Shown: one piece after another, positions 1 through 7,922 of the stretch
How the letters are laid out: the number at the start of each line of letters is the position of its first letter
Numbering within the stretch: position 1 is the first letter of the stretch
NCBI RefSeq assembly: GCF_017656155.1
Contig: NZ_JACDOH010000008.1
Location: 1-64,000, forward strand
DNA: 64,000 nt
Reading direction: 5' to 3'
DNA from: Thermosyntropha sp.
Lineage (GTDB): Bacteria > Bacillota > Syntrophomonadia > Syntrophomonadales > Syntrophomonadaceae
The notes under the pieces: model-generated
The model's input: the letters and a program-made list of their open reading frames with translations, nothing else
The model's database searches: none
Told to the model about the DNA's origin: nothing
Program-made: the position numbers and the translations under genes

Positions 1-2
1 TA

Positions 3-62
3 ACTGACAAGGGCGTAATTGATGCCAATAATTACTGTGTAATTCCGACTATTAAGGAGTAA
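3..62 (+). CDS. 3' end of an unidentified gene
   Basis: An open frame enters from the left edge and ends at a TAA at 60-62, giving about 19 C-terminal residues ending in PTIKE. It sits 42 bases ahead of the next gene in the same direction, so it is probably the last part of an upstream gene of the same catabolic operon. The stretch is too short to assign a family, and an open frame of this length could also arise by chance. Confidence 0.45.
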   Translation, partial: TDKGVIDANNYCVIPTIKE

Positions 63-104
63 AGTTAGAGCGGGAAATTATAAAGCGAAAGGAGCAGATG
101 TAAA

Positions 105-833
105 GTGAAAAAGAGCTATCATGAGAGATTTGAAGTAATCAACCTTTCCCAGGAAATCTATGAAGGCATGCCGGTATTTGGTATGCACCAGAAGACCTTC
201 TTCATGCTCAATCAGACCCATGAGCAGAACATGAAGGATACCGGTTCAAAAACATTAGGTTTTGCAGCCCGCAATATGCTGATAAGCGAACATGGACCGA
301 CCCATTCTGATGCAGTGTGGGAATACAATCCGGAAGGGCCGACCATTGAAAAAATGCCTTTAGAATACTTCTGGGGAGATGCCATCTGTGTAGACTTAAG
401 CCATATTCGTTATCCTGACTACATCGAAGTAGAAGACTTAAAAGCAGCTTTAGAAAAACACGGTCTTGAAATAAGAAAAGGCGACATCTTCCTCATGTAC
501 ACCGGACATTATGACAGAACTTATCCGGACAAAGACTACGGCGGACCGAAGAGCAAACATACCGGATTATCTTATGCAGCAGCTGAATGGCTGGCAGAGC
601 AGGGAGTAGTAAACATCGGGGTAGATGCACCTGCTATCGACTTAACTCCTGATGATTTAGATTTCTCCGGACACTGGGTATGCGGCAAATACGGCATAAC
701 CAACACCGAAAACCTCTGCAATTTAGATAAAGTAGTAGGAAAGAGATTCTTATACATCGGACTTCCCTTAAACATCAGAGACGGCAGCGGTTCACCGGTT
801 CGTGCAGTAGCATTTATTGAAAAAGAAGATTAA
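105..833 (+). CDS. Cyclase-family metal-dependent hydrolase (kynurenine formamidase-like)
   Basis: 242 aa, GTG start with an AAAGGAG ribosome site about ten bases upstream. Around residues 62-70 lies HGPTHSDA, the metal-binding H-G-x-T-H-x-D pattern of the cyclase/arylformamidase family (PF04199), and residues 125-140 carry the family's GDIFLMYTGH-type segment. Family members hydrolyse amide or cyclic amide bonds with bound metal. Its position directly ahead of formimidoyltransferase and cyclodeaminase genes suggests a ring-opening or deformylation step in purine or histidine breakdown, but the substrate cannot be read from sequence. The family call is firm; the role is inferred. Confidence 0.85.
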   Translation: MKKSYHERFEVINLSQEIYEGMPVFGMHQKTFFMLNQTHEQNMKDTGSKTLGFAARNMLISEHGPTHSDAVWEYNPEGPTIEKMPLEYFWGDAICVDLSHIRYPDYIEVEDLKAALEKHGLEIRKGDIFLMYTGHYDRTYPDKDYGGPKSKHTGLSYAAAEWLAEQGVVNIGVDAPAIDLTPDDLDFSGHWVCGKYGITNTENLCNLDKVVGKRFLYIGLPLNIRDGSGSPVRAVAFIEKED

Positions 834-841
834 AAGAAAAA

Positions 842-870
842 AAGGATTAAGGCTTAAAGCCTTAATCCTT
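842..870. repeat. Intergenic palindrome without U-tract
   Basis: Two perfect 14-base arms (842-855 and 857-870) separated by one base form a near-continuous palindrome between the hydrolase gene and ftcD. It is not followed by a T run, so it is not a normal intrinsic terminator. It could stabilise the 3' end of the upstream message or weaken readthrough. A similar hairpin with the same TTAAGCC/GGCTTAA core lies between grdB and grdC. Confidence 0.7.
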
Positions 871-899
871 ACTATAAAAAAACAAGGAGGAGACCAGAA

Positions 900-1802
900 T
901 TGAAGAAGTACATTCATGCAGTGCCGAACTTCAGTGAAGGAAGACGGACTGAAGTAATCGAAGCAATAGTAGCACCATTAAAAGGAGTACCGGGAGTAAA
1001 ACTTATAGACTACTATCCGGATTATGACTTTAACAGGACAGTAGTAGAAGTAATAGGGGAACCTGAACCATTAAAAGAAGCTCTTTTACAGATGGCAGGG
1101 AAAGCATATGAACTTATAAACATGGAAGAACAGAGTGGAAGCCATCCGCGCATAGGAGCTCAGGACACCATTCCCATCTTCCCGTTAGCTAACATAACCT
1201 TAGAAGAATGTGTTCAGTTGGCAGAAGAAATCGGGCAGGAGATATACAATCGTTATAAGGTGCCGGTATATTTCAGCGGAGAAAATGCCCGCAATGAACA
1301 GAGAAAAGACCTGGCATTTATAAGAAAAGGGCAGTATGAAGGGTTGAAAGAAGTAGCCCATACACCTGAGAGAGCTCCGGATATTGGACCTGCAGCACTG
1401 CATCCGACCGCAGGAGCAACCATAGTAAGTGCAGCCACAAGAGGGCTTACTGCAGTAAACATAATCTTAAACACCAATAATTTAGAAATAGCCAAGAAGA
1501 TAGCCAAGATGATGAGAGGACCGTCCGGAGGATTTTCAACTGTTCGTGCAGTAGGATTCCGTTTGGAAGACAGAAATCAGGTAGCAGTATCCATGAACAT
1601 GTTTGATACAGACAACACCCCGATATACAGGGCATTGGAAGTAGTAAAATTTGAAGCGGCCAGATACGGCCTTCAGGTAGTAGGAACCCAGATAGTAGGA
1701 ACAGTTCATTTAGATGCACTGCTTAATTGTGTAGAATATTACCTCCAGCTGGTTGACTGGGATAGAAAACAGATTATTGAAAATCATCTCATTGGACTGT
1801 AA
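900..1802 (+). CDS. ftcD: Glutamate formimidoyltransferase
   Basis: 300 aa, TTG start behind AAGGAGG. It matches the formiminotransferase part only (N- and C-subdomains); the cyclodeaminase is a separate gene just downstream, unlike the fused animal enzyme. His82 lies in SHPRIGAQD, matching the catalytic histidine region of the family. The enzyme moves a formimino group from formiminoglutamate, or in purine fermenters from formiminoglycine, to tetrahydrofolate. Thirteen bases separate it from fchA. With a glycine reductase operon downstream, formiminoglycine from purines is an attractive donor, because the other product would be glycine; this substrate choice is an inference. Confidence 0.93.
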   Translation: MKKYIHAVPNFSEGRRTEVIEAIVAPLKGVPGVKLIDYYPDYDFNRTVVEVIGEPEPLKEALLQMAGKAYELINMEEQSGSHPRIGAQDTIPIFPLANITLEECVQLAEEIGQEIYNRYKVPVYFSGENARNEQRKDLAFIRKGQYEGLKEVAHTPERAPDIGPAALHPTAGATIVSAATRGLTAVNIILNTNNLEIAKKIAKMMRGPSGGFSTVRAVGFRLEDRNQVAVSMNMFDTDNTPIYRALEVVKFEAARYGLQVVGTQIVGTVHLDALLNCVEYYLQLVDWDRKQIIENHLIGL

Positions 1803-1814
1803 GGAGGAAGAGGA

Positions 1815-2444
1815 ATGTTAGTTGAAATGAAAGTAAAGGATTTTATTGCTGAGCTCGCATCAGATTCTCCCGCTCCTGGCGGCGGAAGTGTATCGGCAGT
1901 ATCTGGTGCTTTAGCTGCTGGGTTGGTAGCTATGGTATGTCGTTTAACTATCGGCAAAAAAGGCTATGAAGAAGTGCAGAGTGAAATGGAACAGGCTTTA
2001 GCTAAAGCTGAAGCTCTTCATCAAAAGCTGACCCAGTTGGTTGATGATGATACTAATGCTTTTAACGAAGTAATGGCTGCTTTTAAAATGCCTAAAGAAA
2101 CTGACGAAGAAAAAGAAGCTAGAAGAGCCGCTATTCAGGAAGCTTATAAAAAAGCTGCAGATGTTCCTTTTAATATTGCAAAAACCTGTTTGGACGTTTT
2201 AACTCTAGCTGAGAGCATTGTTGATAAAGCTAATACCAATGCCATCAGTGATGTTGGAGTAGCTTCTTTGGCAGCTCATACTGGTTTAGAAGGTGCGGTT
2301 ATGAATGTAAAAATAAACCTGCCTTCTATTAAAGATGAAGCTTATGTAAACAATAGAAAGAAAGAAATCGAGGAATTTTTAAAGCAAGGTAACGCGAGCA
2401 AGGAAAAAATTTATCAGGCCGTATGTAAAATGTTAGAAGCTTAG
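1815..2444 (+). CDS. fchA: Formimidoyltetrahydrofolate cyclodeaminase
   Basis: 209 aa, ATG behind AAGGAGG. The N-terminal SPAPGGGSVSAVSGALAA segment (residues 17-34) is the signature of the FTCD_C/cyclodeaminase family; the rest is helical, as expected. It converts 5-formimino-THF to 5,10-methenyl-THF and ammonia. It follows ftcD directly and probably shares its transcript. The methenyl-THF made here needs a cyclohydrolase (FolD or FchA-type), which is not in this window, before fhs at 10667 can recover ATP and formate. Confidence 0.93.
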   Translation: MLVEMKVKDFIAELASDSPAPGGGSVSAVSGALAAGLVAMVCRLTIGKKGYEEVQSEMEQALAKAEALHQKLTQLVDDDTNAFNEVMAAFKMPKETDEEKEARRAAIQEAYKKAADVPFNIAKTCLDVLTLAESIVDKANTNAISDVGVASLAAHTGLEGAVMNVKINLPSIKDEAYVNNRKKEIEEFLKQGNASKEKIYQAVCKMLEA

Positions 2445-2497
2445 AATTTTTTTCGGACGGAACGGTTTAATTTGAACGGACTTTAAAACTTTATAGC

Positions 2498-2696
2498 TTC
2501 GGATGACAGAGGCGAGAGAGTTAAGGAATATTTATTATTCCTTACACCGAAGGAGCAAGCTGGCATACCGAATCCAGTATCCAGTGAAACTCTCAGGTTT
2601 CAGTATCGTCTCTGGACGAAACTCTGGGAAGTCGTAAGACACCGAAGGTGCAAGCCTTTTAAATAAGGCGAATCTCTCAGGTCAAGGAACAGAGGA
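2498..2696 (+). ncRNA. Tandem glycine riboswitch
   Basis: Two consecutive aptamers can be read by eye. The first runs about 2500-2612 with GAGAG (2514-2518), ACCGAAGGAGCAAGC (2546-2560) and CTCTCAGG (2590-2597). The second runs about 2613-2696 with ACCGAAGGTGCAAGCC (2641-2656) and CTCTCAGGTC (2674-2683). These are the conserved cores of the glycine (gcvT) riboswitch class, and the short linker is typical of the cooperative tandem form. An intrinsic terminator follows at once, and the glycine reductase operon lies downstream. Glycine binding most likely prevents termination and turns the operon on; the sign of control is inferred. Confidence 0.93.
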
Positions 2697-2729
2697 CAAG
2701 GATCACCTGAAGTCTTCTGTTCTTTTTTT
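2687..2729 (+). terminator. Riboswitch-controlled terminator (expression platform)
   Basis: The arms GAACAGAGGAC (2687-2697) and GTCTTCTGTTC (2712-2722) pair over 11 positions with one G-U pair and are followed by seven T. The left arm begins right behind the last conserved bases of the second glycine aptamer, so ligand binding can compete with the hairpin. The ATG of grdX follows 24 bases later. Confidence 0.85.
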
Positions 2730-2753
2730 AAGTTAATTCTGGAGGATAAAGGA

Positions 2754-3140
2754 ATGCGTCAGGATGAGCTTTTAATAATAACTAACAATCCACTGGTTAA
2801 AAATATAGATAGGTATGAAATCTGCTGGATAGATGGAAACCCGGAAGAAGTTTATTATAAAACCTTAAATTTTATAGGTTTAGGACATAAACTGCTTTCC
2901 CATCCTCTAGCAGGAAGTATTAAACCAAATCAGAATCCTTATCGTTCAATCGTTGTTACTAAAAATAGTGTGGGAGCGGCAGATGAGGATTTGAAAATTA
3001 TAAATCAGTGTTTAGAAAAGGTTGAAAATATGGCTTTAGAAGCAACTCGTCCTGACCTTAAAGTAAACTATGCTGAAGATTTTCAGCTGGTTGATAAAGA
3101 ACTTTTGCTTAATGCTTTAGCTTCATTACTTGAAAGGTAG
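2754..3140 (+). CDS. grdX: GrdX protein of the glycine reductase operon
   Basis: 128 aa, ATG with GGAGG seven bases upstream. Both the sequence (ITNNPLVK near the N-terminus) and the position as first gene before trxB-trxA-grd match GrdX, a small protein of unknown function found at the head of glycine, sarcosine and betaine reductase operons. No membrane segment or metal motif is visible. It is the first gene behind the glycine riboswitch. Confidence 0.85.
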   Translation: MRQDELLIITNNPLVKNIDRYEICWIDGNPEEVYYKTLNFIGLGHKLLSHPLAGSIKPNQNPYRSIVVTKNSVGAADEDLKIINQCLEKVENMALEATRPDLKVNYAEDFQLVDKELLLNALASLLER

Positions 3141-3150
3141 GTGACTTTAA

Positions 3151-4368
3151 GTGGAAAATGTCTATGATCTTCTGATTTTAGGCGGTGGTCCCGCCGGGCT
3201 TTCCGCTGCTATGTATGGCGCAAGAGGGCGTTTAAAAACTGCAATAATTGAAAAAGGAAGGGCAGGCGGACAGGCTGCCACCACTTCCGAATTGGAAAAT
3301 TATCCGGGATTTGGCCGGGGAACTACCGGACCGGGTCTCACCGAAGCTATGCTCAATCATGCTTTAGATTTTGGAGCTGAATTGATAAAGGACACCATAG
3401 TTTCTTTAGACCTTAAATCGAATCCTAAAAAAGTGGTAGGCAGAAAAGGTGAATACTACGGCAAGGCAGTTATCTATGCCTTAGGTGCGGTTCCCAGAAT
3501 GATTAATGTTCCTGGGGAAGGCAAACTCAGAGGAAAAGGCGTCAGCTACTGTGCTACCTGTGATGCCGACCTTTTTGAAGAGCTAGATGTAGTAGTAGTC
3601 GGCAGTGGAGATGCAGCAGTTGAAGAAGCTGAATATCTTACTAAATTTGCCGAAACTGTAACTGTTATCGTAATCCATGACGAAGGTAAGGTAGATGCCA
3701 ACAAGGTATCAGCAGAAAGAGCCTTCAAGAATCCCAAAATCAAATGGATCTGGAACTCAACCGTAAAATCGATCAATGGTGATGAACTGGTAGAAAGCGT
3801 AACCTTAAAGAACATCAAGACCGGTGAAGAAACCGTATATCCGACTAATGGAGTATTTATCTTCATCGGAACCCAGCCGATGAGTGATTTGGTAAAAGAT
3901 CAGCTTGAGCTTAATCCCCAAGGCTATATCATCACCGATGAAAAAATGGCAACCAATATAGAAGGGGTATTTGCGGCTGGAGATGTCCGGGCAAAATATT
4001 TAAGACAGGTAGTAACTGCAGCAGCAGATGGAGCAATAGCAGCAGTAGCAGCTGAAAAATATGTGCAGGAAACTGACCTGTGGGAAAATGAGGTATTAAA
4101 AGCTGAAAAACCGGTATTAGTAGCATACTACAATCCTACTGATATGGAAGGAACCGAAAAAGTAGGTATAGTAGACCAGTTTGTCCGTGAAAACAGCGAC
4201 AAACTGTCACTGGTAAAGGTAGATGCTACCCGGAATGAGCTGGTAGAAAGGCGTTATGGAATAGATAAGAGCAAACTGCCTTTAGTGCACCTCTTTGTAA
4301 ATGGCGAAATAAAGGCAGAGACTTATGATTTAAGCTTGGAAAGCTTAAAAGCTATAACCAATTTATAA
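3151..4368 (+). CDS. trxB: Thioredoxin reductase with an extra C-terminal thioredoxin-like domain
   Basis: 405 aa, GTG start. Residues 1-310 are a complete FAD/NADPH thioredoxin reductase: GGGPAGLSAA near residue 11, the redox disulfide CATC (Cys134, Cys137), GSGDAAVEEA for NADPH, and the C-terminal GVFAAGDVR motif for FAD. Residues from about 318 to 405 form an additional domain that resembles a thioredoxin fold but has YYNPTD where a CxxC would be, so it cannot be a normal dithiol. The usual reductase is about 310-320 aa. The enzyme passes electrons from NADPH to the thioredoxin that recharges glycine reductase. Confidence 0.92.
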   Translation: MENVYDLLILGGGPAGLSAAMYGARGRLKTAIIEKGRAGGQAATTSELENYPGFGRGTTGPGLTEAMLNHALDFGAELIKDTIVSLDLKSNPKKVVGRKGEYYGKAVIYALGAVPRMINVPGEGKLRGKGVSYCATCDADLFEELDVVVVGSGDAAVEEAEYLTKFAETVTVIVIHDEGKVDANKVSAERAFKNPKIKWIWNSTVKSINGDELVESVTLKNIKTGEETVYPTNGVFIFIGTQPMSDLVKDQLELNPQGYIITDEKMATNIEGVFAAGDVRAKYLRQVVTAAADGAIAAVAAEKYVQETDLWENEVLKAEKPVLVAYYNPTDMEGTEKVGIVDQFVRENSDKLSLVKVDATRNELVERRYGIDKSKLPLVHLFVNGEIKAETYDLSLESLKAITNL

Positions 4369-4385
4369 AAAAAAGGAGGTAAGAA

Positions 4386-4721
4386 ATGATGAGTGCAAAG
4401 CTTTTAGAAGTCGATAAGGACAACTTTGAACAGGAAGTTCTCAATGCAGAAGGGGTTGTCATGGTGGACTGGTGGGGCCCTAAGTGTGAAAAATGCTTAG
4501 AGCTCATGCCGTATGTAGAAGAACTTGCTGAAAAATACCAGGGTAAGATGAAATTCTGTTCCTGCAATACCCAAGGCAACAGAAGACTGGCAATAAGCCA
4601 GAAGGTATTAGGCCTGCCGGCTATGCTCTTTTATAAAAATGGTGAAAAAGTAGATGAGCTTTCCGGTCAGGATATTACCCCGGAGGATATAGAAGAAAAG
4701 ATTAAAAAGTATGTTGAATAG
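4386..4721 (+). CDS. trxA: Thioredoxin of the glycine reductase system
   Basis: 111 aa, ATG behind AAAGGAGGT. The active site is CEKC (Cys34, Cys37) in the context DWWGPKCEKC, instead of the common WCGPC; atypical active sites are usual for thioredoxins in Grd operons. The cis-proline region LGLPAMLFYKNG near residue 77 supports the fold. It should reduce the selenenylsulfide left on GrdA after each turnover, taking electrons from the trxB product encoded just upstream. Confidence 0.9.
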   Translation: MMSAKLLEVDKDNFEQEVLNAEGVVMVDWWGPKCEKCLELMPYVEELAEKYQGKMKFCSCNTQGNRRLAISQKVLGLPAMLFYKNGEKVDELSGQDITPEDIEEKIKKYVE

Positions 4722-4736
4722 TCTGGAGGGATAAAG

Positions 4737-6020
4737 ATGCGATTGGAACTTGGCAATATCTATGTCAAGGATGTACAGTTCGGGGCTAAAACCGAATTTA
4801 AAGATGGAATAGTATATGTCAACAAAGAAGAATTAATTAAAGAATTACAGGATGAACGTCTTTCTAAAATTGATGTTGACATAGTACGTCCTGGTGATTC
4901 GGTAAGAATTTGCCCTGTAAAGGATGTCCTAGAGCCAAGGGTTAAAGTATCCGGTAACGGACAGGTTTTTCCTGGATTCTTTGGCAATGCTGAAGTAGTA
5001 GGTTCCGGAAGAACTCATGTTTTAAAGGGTATGACAGTTTTAACCGTAGGTAAAATTGTTGGCTTCCAGGAAGGAATAATTGACATGACTGGACCTGGTG
5101 CCGATTATACGCCTTTTTCCAAAACAATAAACCTGGTTATATTAGCAGATAAAGTTGAAGGGCTTAAACAGCATGAACATGAAGCAGCTGTAAGAATGGC
5201 AGGATTAAAGGCTACCCGTTATATTGCTGAAGTAGCAAGAAATGTTGAGCCTGATGAAATCAAAGTATATGAAACTAAGCCTTTAGCTCAACAATTGAAT
5301 GAATATCCCGAACTTCCTAAAGTTGCTTATGTTTATATGCTGCAGAGCCAGGGATTAATGCATGATACTTACCTTTATGGTGTAGATGCAAAACAGATTT
5401 TACCTACTTTTATTTATCCGACTGAAGTTATGGATGGAGCAATAATAAGCGGTAACTGTGTTTCATCATGTGATAAGAATACCACTTTCCATCACATGAA
5501 TAACCCGATTATCTATGACCTTTATGAAAGACATGGGAAAGACTATAACTTTGTTGGGGTTATCTGCACCAATGAAAATGTTACTCTCTTAGACAAAGAA
5601 CGCAGCTCTAACTTTACCGCCAAATTGGTTGAATTTTTAGGTGTTGATGGAGTAATCATCAGCGAAGAAGGATTTGGCAATCCGGATGCTGACCTTATTA
5701 TGAACTGCCGCAAGATTTCAGCTTTAGGAGTTAAGACTGTTTGTGTAACTGACGAATATGCCGGAAGGGACGGTGCTTCTCAATCTCTTGCCGATTCACA
5801 TCCTTCAGCTGATGCAGTGGTAAGCGGCGGGAACGCTAACGAAGTAATTACTCTTCCTAAATTAGACAGAGTAATTGGTTATATAGATGCAGTCAATGTA
5901 ATTGCAGGCGGATTTGACGGATCATTAGCTGAAGATGGTTCTATAACTGTTGAAATTCAGGCCATTACTGGTGCAACCAATGAGTTAGGTTATAACAAAA
6001 TGGGTGCTTTAGGATTCTAA
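4737..6020 (+). CDS. grdE: Glycine reductase protein B, alpha/beta precursor
   Basis: 427 aa, ATG with GGAGG. The precursor is cut at a cysteine that becomes the pyruvoyl group binding the glycine amine; here the conserved GNCVSSCDKNTT puts that residue at Cys241. Cleavage would give subunits of about 240 and 187 residues. With GrdB it forms the substrate-specific protein B. The order grdE-grdA-grdB-grdC-grdD in one run is a complete set. The substrate class (glycine rather than sarcosine or betaine) is supported by the glycine riboswitch. Confidence 0.93.
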   Translation: MRLELGNIYVKDVQFGAKTEFKDGIVYVNKEELIKELQDERLSKIDVDIVRPGDSVRICPVKDVLEPRVKVSGNGQVFPGFFGNAEVVGSGRTHVLKGMTVLTVGKIVGFQEGIIDMTGPGADYTPFSKTINLVILADKVEGLKQHEHEAAVRMAGLKATRYIAEVARNVEPDEIKVYETKPLAQQLNEYPELPKVAYVYMLQSQGLMHDTYLYGVDAKQILPTFIYPTEVMDGAIISGNCVSSCDKNTTFHHMNNPIIYDLYERHGKDYNFVGVICTNENVTLLDKERSSNFTAKLVEFLGVDGVIISEEGFGNPDADLIMNCRKISALGVKTVCVTDEYAGRDGASQSLADSHPSADAVVSGGNANEVITLPKLDRVIGYIDAVNVIAGGFDGSLAEDGSITVEIQAITGATNELGYNKMGALGF

Positions 6021-6052
6021 TAAAAAAAGAGTTGAAGGAAGGAGTGTTTTAA

Positions 6053-6520
6053 ATGGACAAAAGCTTTTTTGAGAATAAAAAAATCTGTATATTAGGAGAC
6101 CGTGACGGTATTCCCGGTCCGGCAATAGCTGCTTGCATGGAAACTATCGGAGGAGAAATCATCTTTACCAGCACCGAATGCTTCGTCTGAACTGCAGCCG
6201 GGGCCATGGACATGGCCAATCAGGCTCGCATAAAAGAAACTGCTGAAAAATACGGCAATGAAAATGTTGTAGTAGTGATAGGTGCTGCTGAACCTGAATC
6301 AGCCGGATTAACTGCTGAAACAGTAATGGTAGGAGATCCCACTATGGCTGGTCCCTTAACCAATGTGGCACTTAAGTTAAAGGTATTCCATATTTTTGAA
6401 CTTAAAGACCTCATCGATCCTGCTGTATATGATGAACAACTCAGCATGATGGAAATGGTTTTAGATGTAGATGCTTTATGTGAAGAAATGGAAAATATAA
6501 GAAAAGAATGTGGATGCTAA
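6053..6520 (+). CDS. grdA: Glycine reductase selenoprotein A (in-frame UGA = selenocysteine)
   Basis: 155 aa when the TGA at 6188-6190 is read through. The true ATG at 6053 has GGAAGGAG nine bases upstream; translation gives an N-terminus ending in CFV before the UGA and TAAGAMD after it, which is the conserved CFV-Sec-TAAGAMD motif of GrdA with Sec at residue 46. Without recoding only residues from a later ATG would be called. GrdA carries the Se-carboxymethyl intermediate from protein B to protein C. Selenocysteine machinery (selA, selB, selC, selD) must be elsewhere in the genome. Confidence 0.95.
6191..6226 (+). promoter_or_regulatory. SECIS-like hairpin behind grdA UGA
   Basis: GGCCAT (6202-6207) and ATGGCC (6212-6217) form a perfect 6-bp stem with the loop GGAC, extended by an outer AGCC/GGCT pairing (6196-6199 with 6223-6226). 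The loop begins 17 bases after the UGA and starts with GG, which fits the known bacterial SECIS consensus (short apical loop with a G among its first two bases, at a set distance from the UGA). Confidence 0.75.
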
Positions 6521-6547
6521 TCGGTTAAGAGAAGGAGTTGAAACAGA

Positions 6548-7855
6548 ATGGCAGAGATTAGGGTAGTCCATTATTTGAACCAGTTTTTTGGTCAAATAGG
6601 TGGAGAAGAAAAAGCTGATATAGCTCCCTTGAAACAGGATGGACCGGTAGGACCGGGAACTGCACTTCAGCAGGCTTTAGATGAAGATATGAAAATTGTA
6701 GGAACCGTAATCTGCGGTGACTCCTATTTCAATGAAAATACTGAAACTGCTTTAAATAAAATAATTGAAATGATTAAAAGCTATAATCCAGATATAGTAA
6801 TTGCAGGTCCTGGCTTCAACGCCGGCCGTTATGGAATGGCTTGCGGAACTGTATGTAAAGCAGTTCAAGAAAGGCTTAATATTCCGGCTTTAACCGGATT
6901 ATATGAAGAAAATCCCGGTACTGATATGTTTAAAAAAGATATTTATATCATAAAGACCGGTAATTCCGCTGCTCAGATGCGTAAAGCAGTTCCCGCCATG
7001 GCAAAACTGGCAGTTAAACTGGCTAAAGGCTTGCCGGTAGGTTCGCCGGATGAAGAAGGATATTTTGCCAAAGGAATTCGCAAAAATGTATTCCATGAAA
7101 AAAGAGGTTCTGCCCGTGCAGTCGATATGCTGGTTGCTAAACTTAAAGGCGAACCTTTCAAAACTGAATATCCTATGCCTATATTTGACCGGGTTACTCC
7201 GCGTCCGGGAGTTAAAGATCTAAGCAAAGCTAAAATTGCTCTGGTTACTTCCGGCGGTATTGTTCCCAAAGGAAACCCGGACAGAATCGAATCTTCCAGT
7301 GCTTCTAAATATGGCAAATATGATATTACCGGGGTATATGACCTTACTGAAGAGACTTATGAAACTGCCCATGGCGGATATGACCCGGTTTATGCAAATC
7401 AAGACGCCGACCGGGTTCTGCCAGTAGATGTCCTGAGAGAAATGGAAAAAGAAGGTATCATTGGCAGTCTACACAATGTTTTCTATACTACAGTTGGAAA
7501 TGGTACCTCTGTTGCCAACTCCAAAAAATTTGCTCATGAGATTGGCCTAGAACTTAAAGAAGCTGGAGTAGATGCAATTATACTTACATCTACCTGAGGT
7601 ACCTGTACACGTTGCGGTGCAACGATGATAAAAGAGCTGGAAGATGTAGCTGATGTTCCTGCTGTTCATATTTGTACAGTAGTTCCGATTTCCAAGACGG
7701 TTGGAGCGAACCGAATTGTTCCGGCTATAGCAATTCCGCATCCGTTGGGAGATCCTAAGATGAGTCCGGAAGAAGAAAAAGCTCTACGGAGACAGATTGT
7801 AGAAAAAGCCCTCAAAGCTTTGACTACTGATGTTGAAGAACAGACTGTTTTCTAA
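6548..7855 (+). CDS. grdB: Glycine reductase protein B gamma subunit (in-frame UGA = selenocysteine)
   Basis: 435 aa when the TGA at 7595-7597 is read as selenocysteine (residue 350). The sequence around it reads STST-Sec-GTCTRCGATM-like, with the conserved Sec-G-T-C-x-R-C-G-A motif of GrdB, and the frame stays open to TAA at 7855. ORF callers would split it into a 349-residue piece and a short tail. With the cleaved GrdE subunits it forms the selenoprotein B that activates glycine and hands the carboxymethyl group to GrdA. Confidence 0.95.
7598..7624 (+). promoter_or_regulatory. SECIS-like hairpin behind grdB UGA
   Basis: CGTTGC (7610-7615) and GCAACG (7619-7624) pair perfectly around a GGT loop that begins 18 bases after the UGA. 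The spacing and the G-G loop start match the hairpin in grdA, although the coding context is unrelated, which supports a shared SelB recognition element. Confidence 0.75.
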
Positions 7856-7860
7856 ATTAT

Positions 7861-7894
7861 AGAGGTTAAGCCTCGAATTTGAGGCTTAACCTCT
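7861..7894. repeat. Intergenic hairpin without U-tract between grdB and grdC
   Basis: Perfect 14-base arms (7861-7874 and 7881-7894) around a GAATTT loop, immediately after the grdB stop. No T run follows on either strand that would make it a strong terminator. It shares the TTAAGCC/GGCTTAA core with the palindrome at 842-870. It may act as a processing or stabilising element that sets grdC-grdD-fhs levels apart from grdE-A-B. Confidence 0.7.
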
Positions 7895-7922
7895 GATTTA
7901 ACAAACAAAGGAGGTAAGGAGA

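Noticed and set aside
6206-6520. Short ORF starting at an ATG within grdA
   Set aside because: It is the part of grdA behind the selenocysteine UGA; the true start is 6053.
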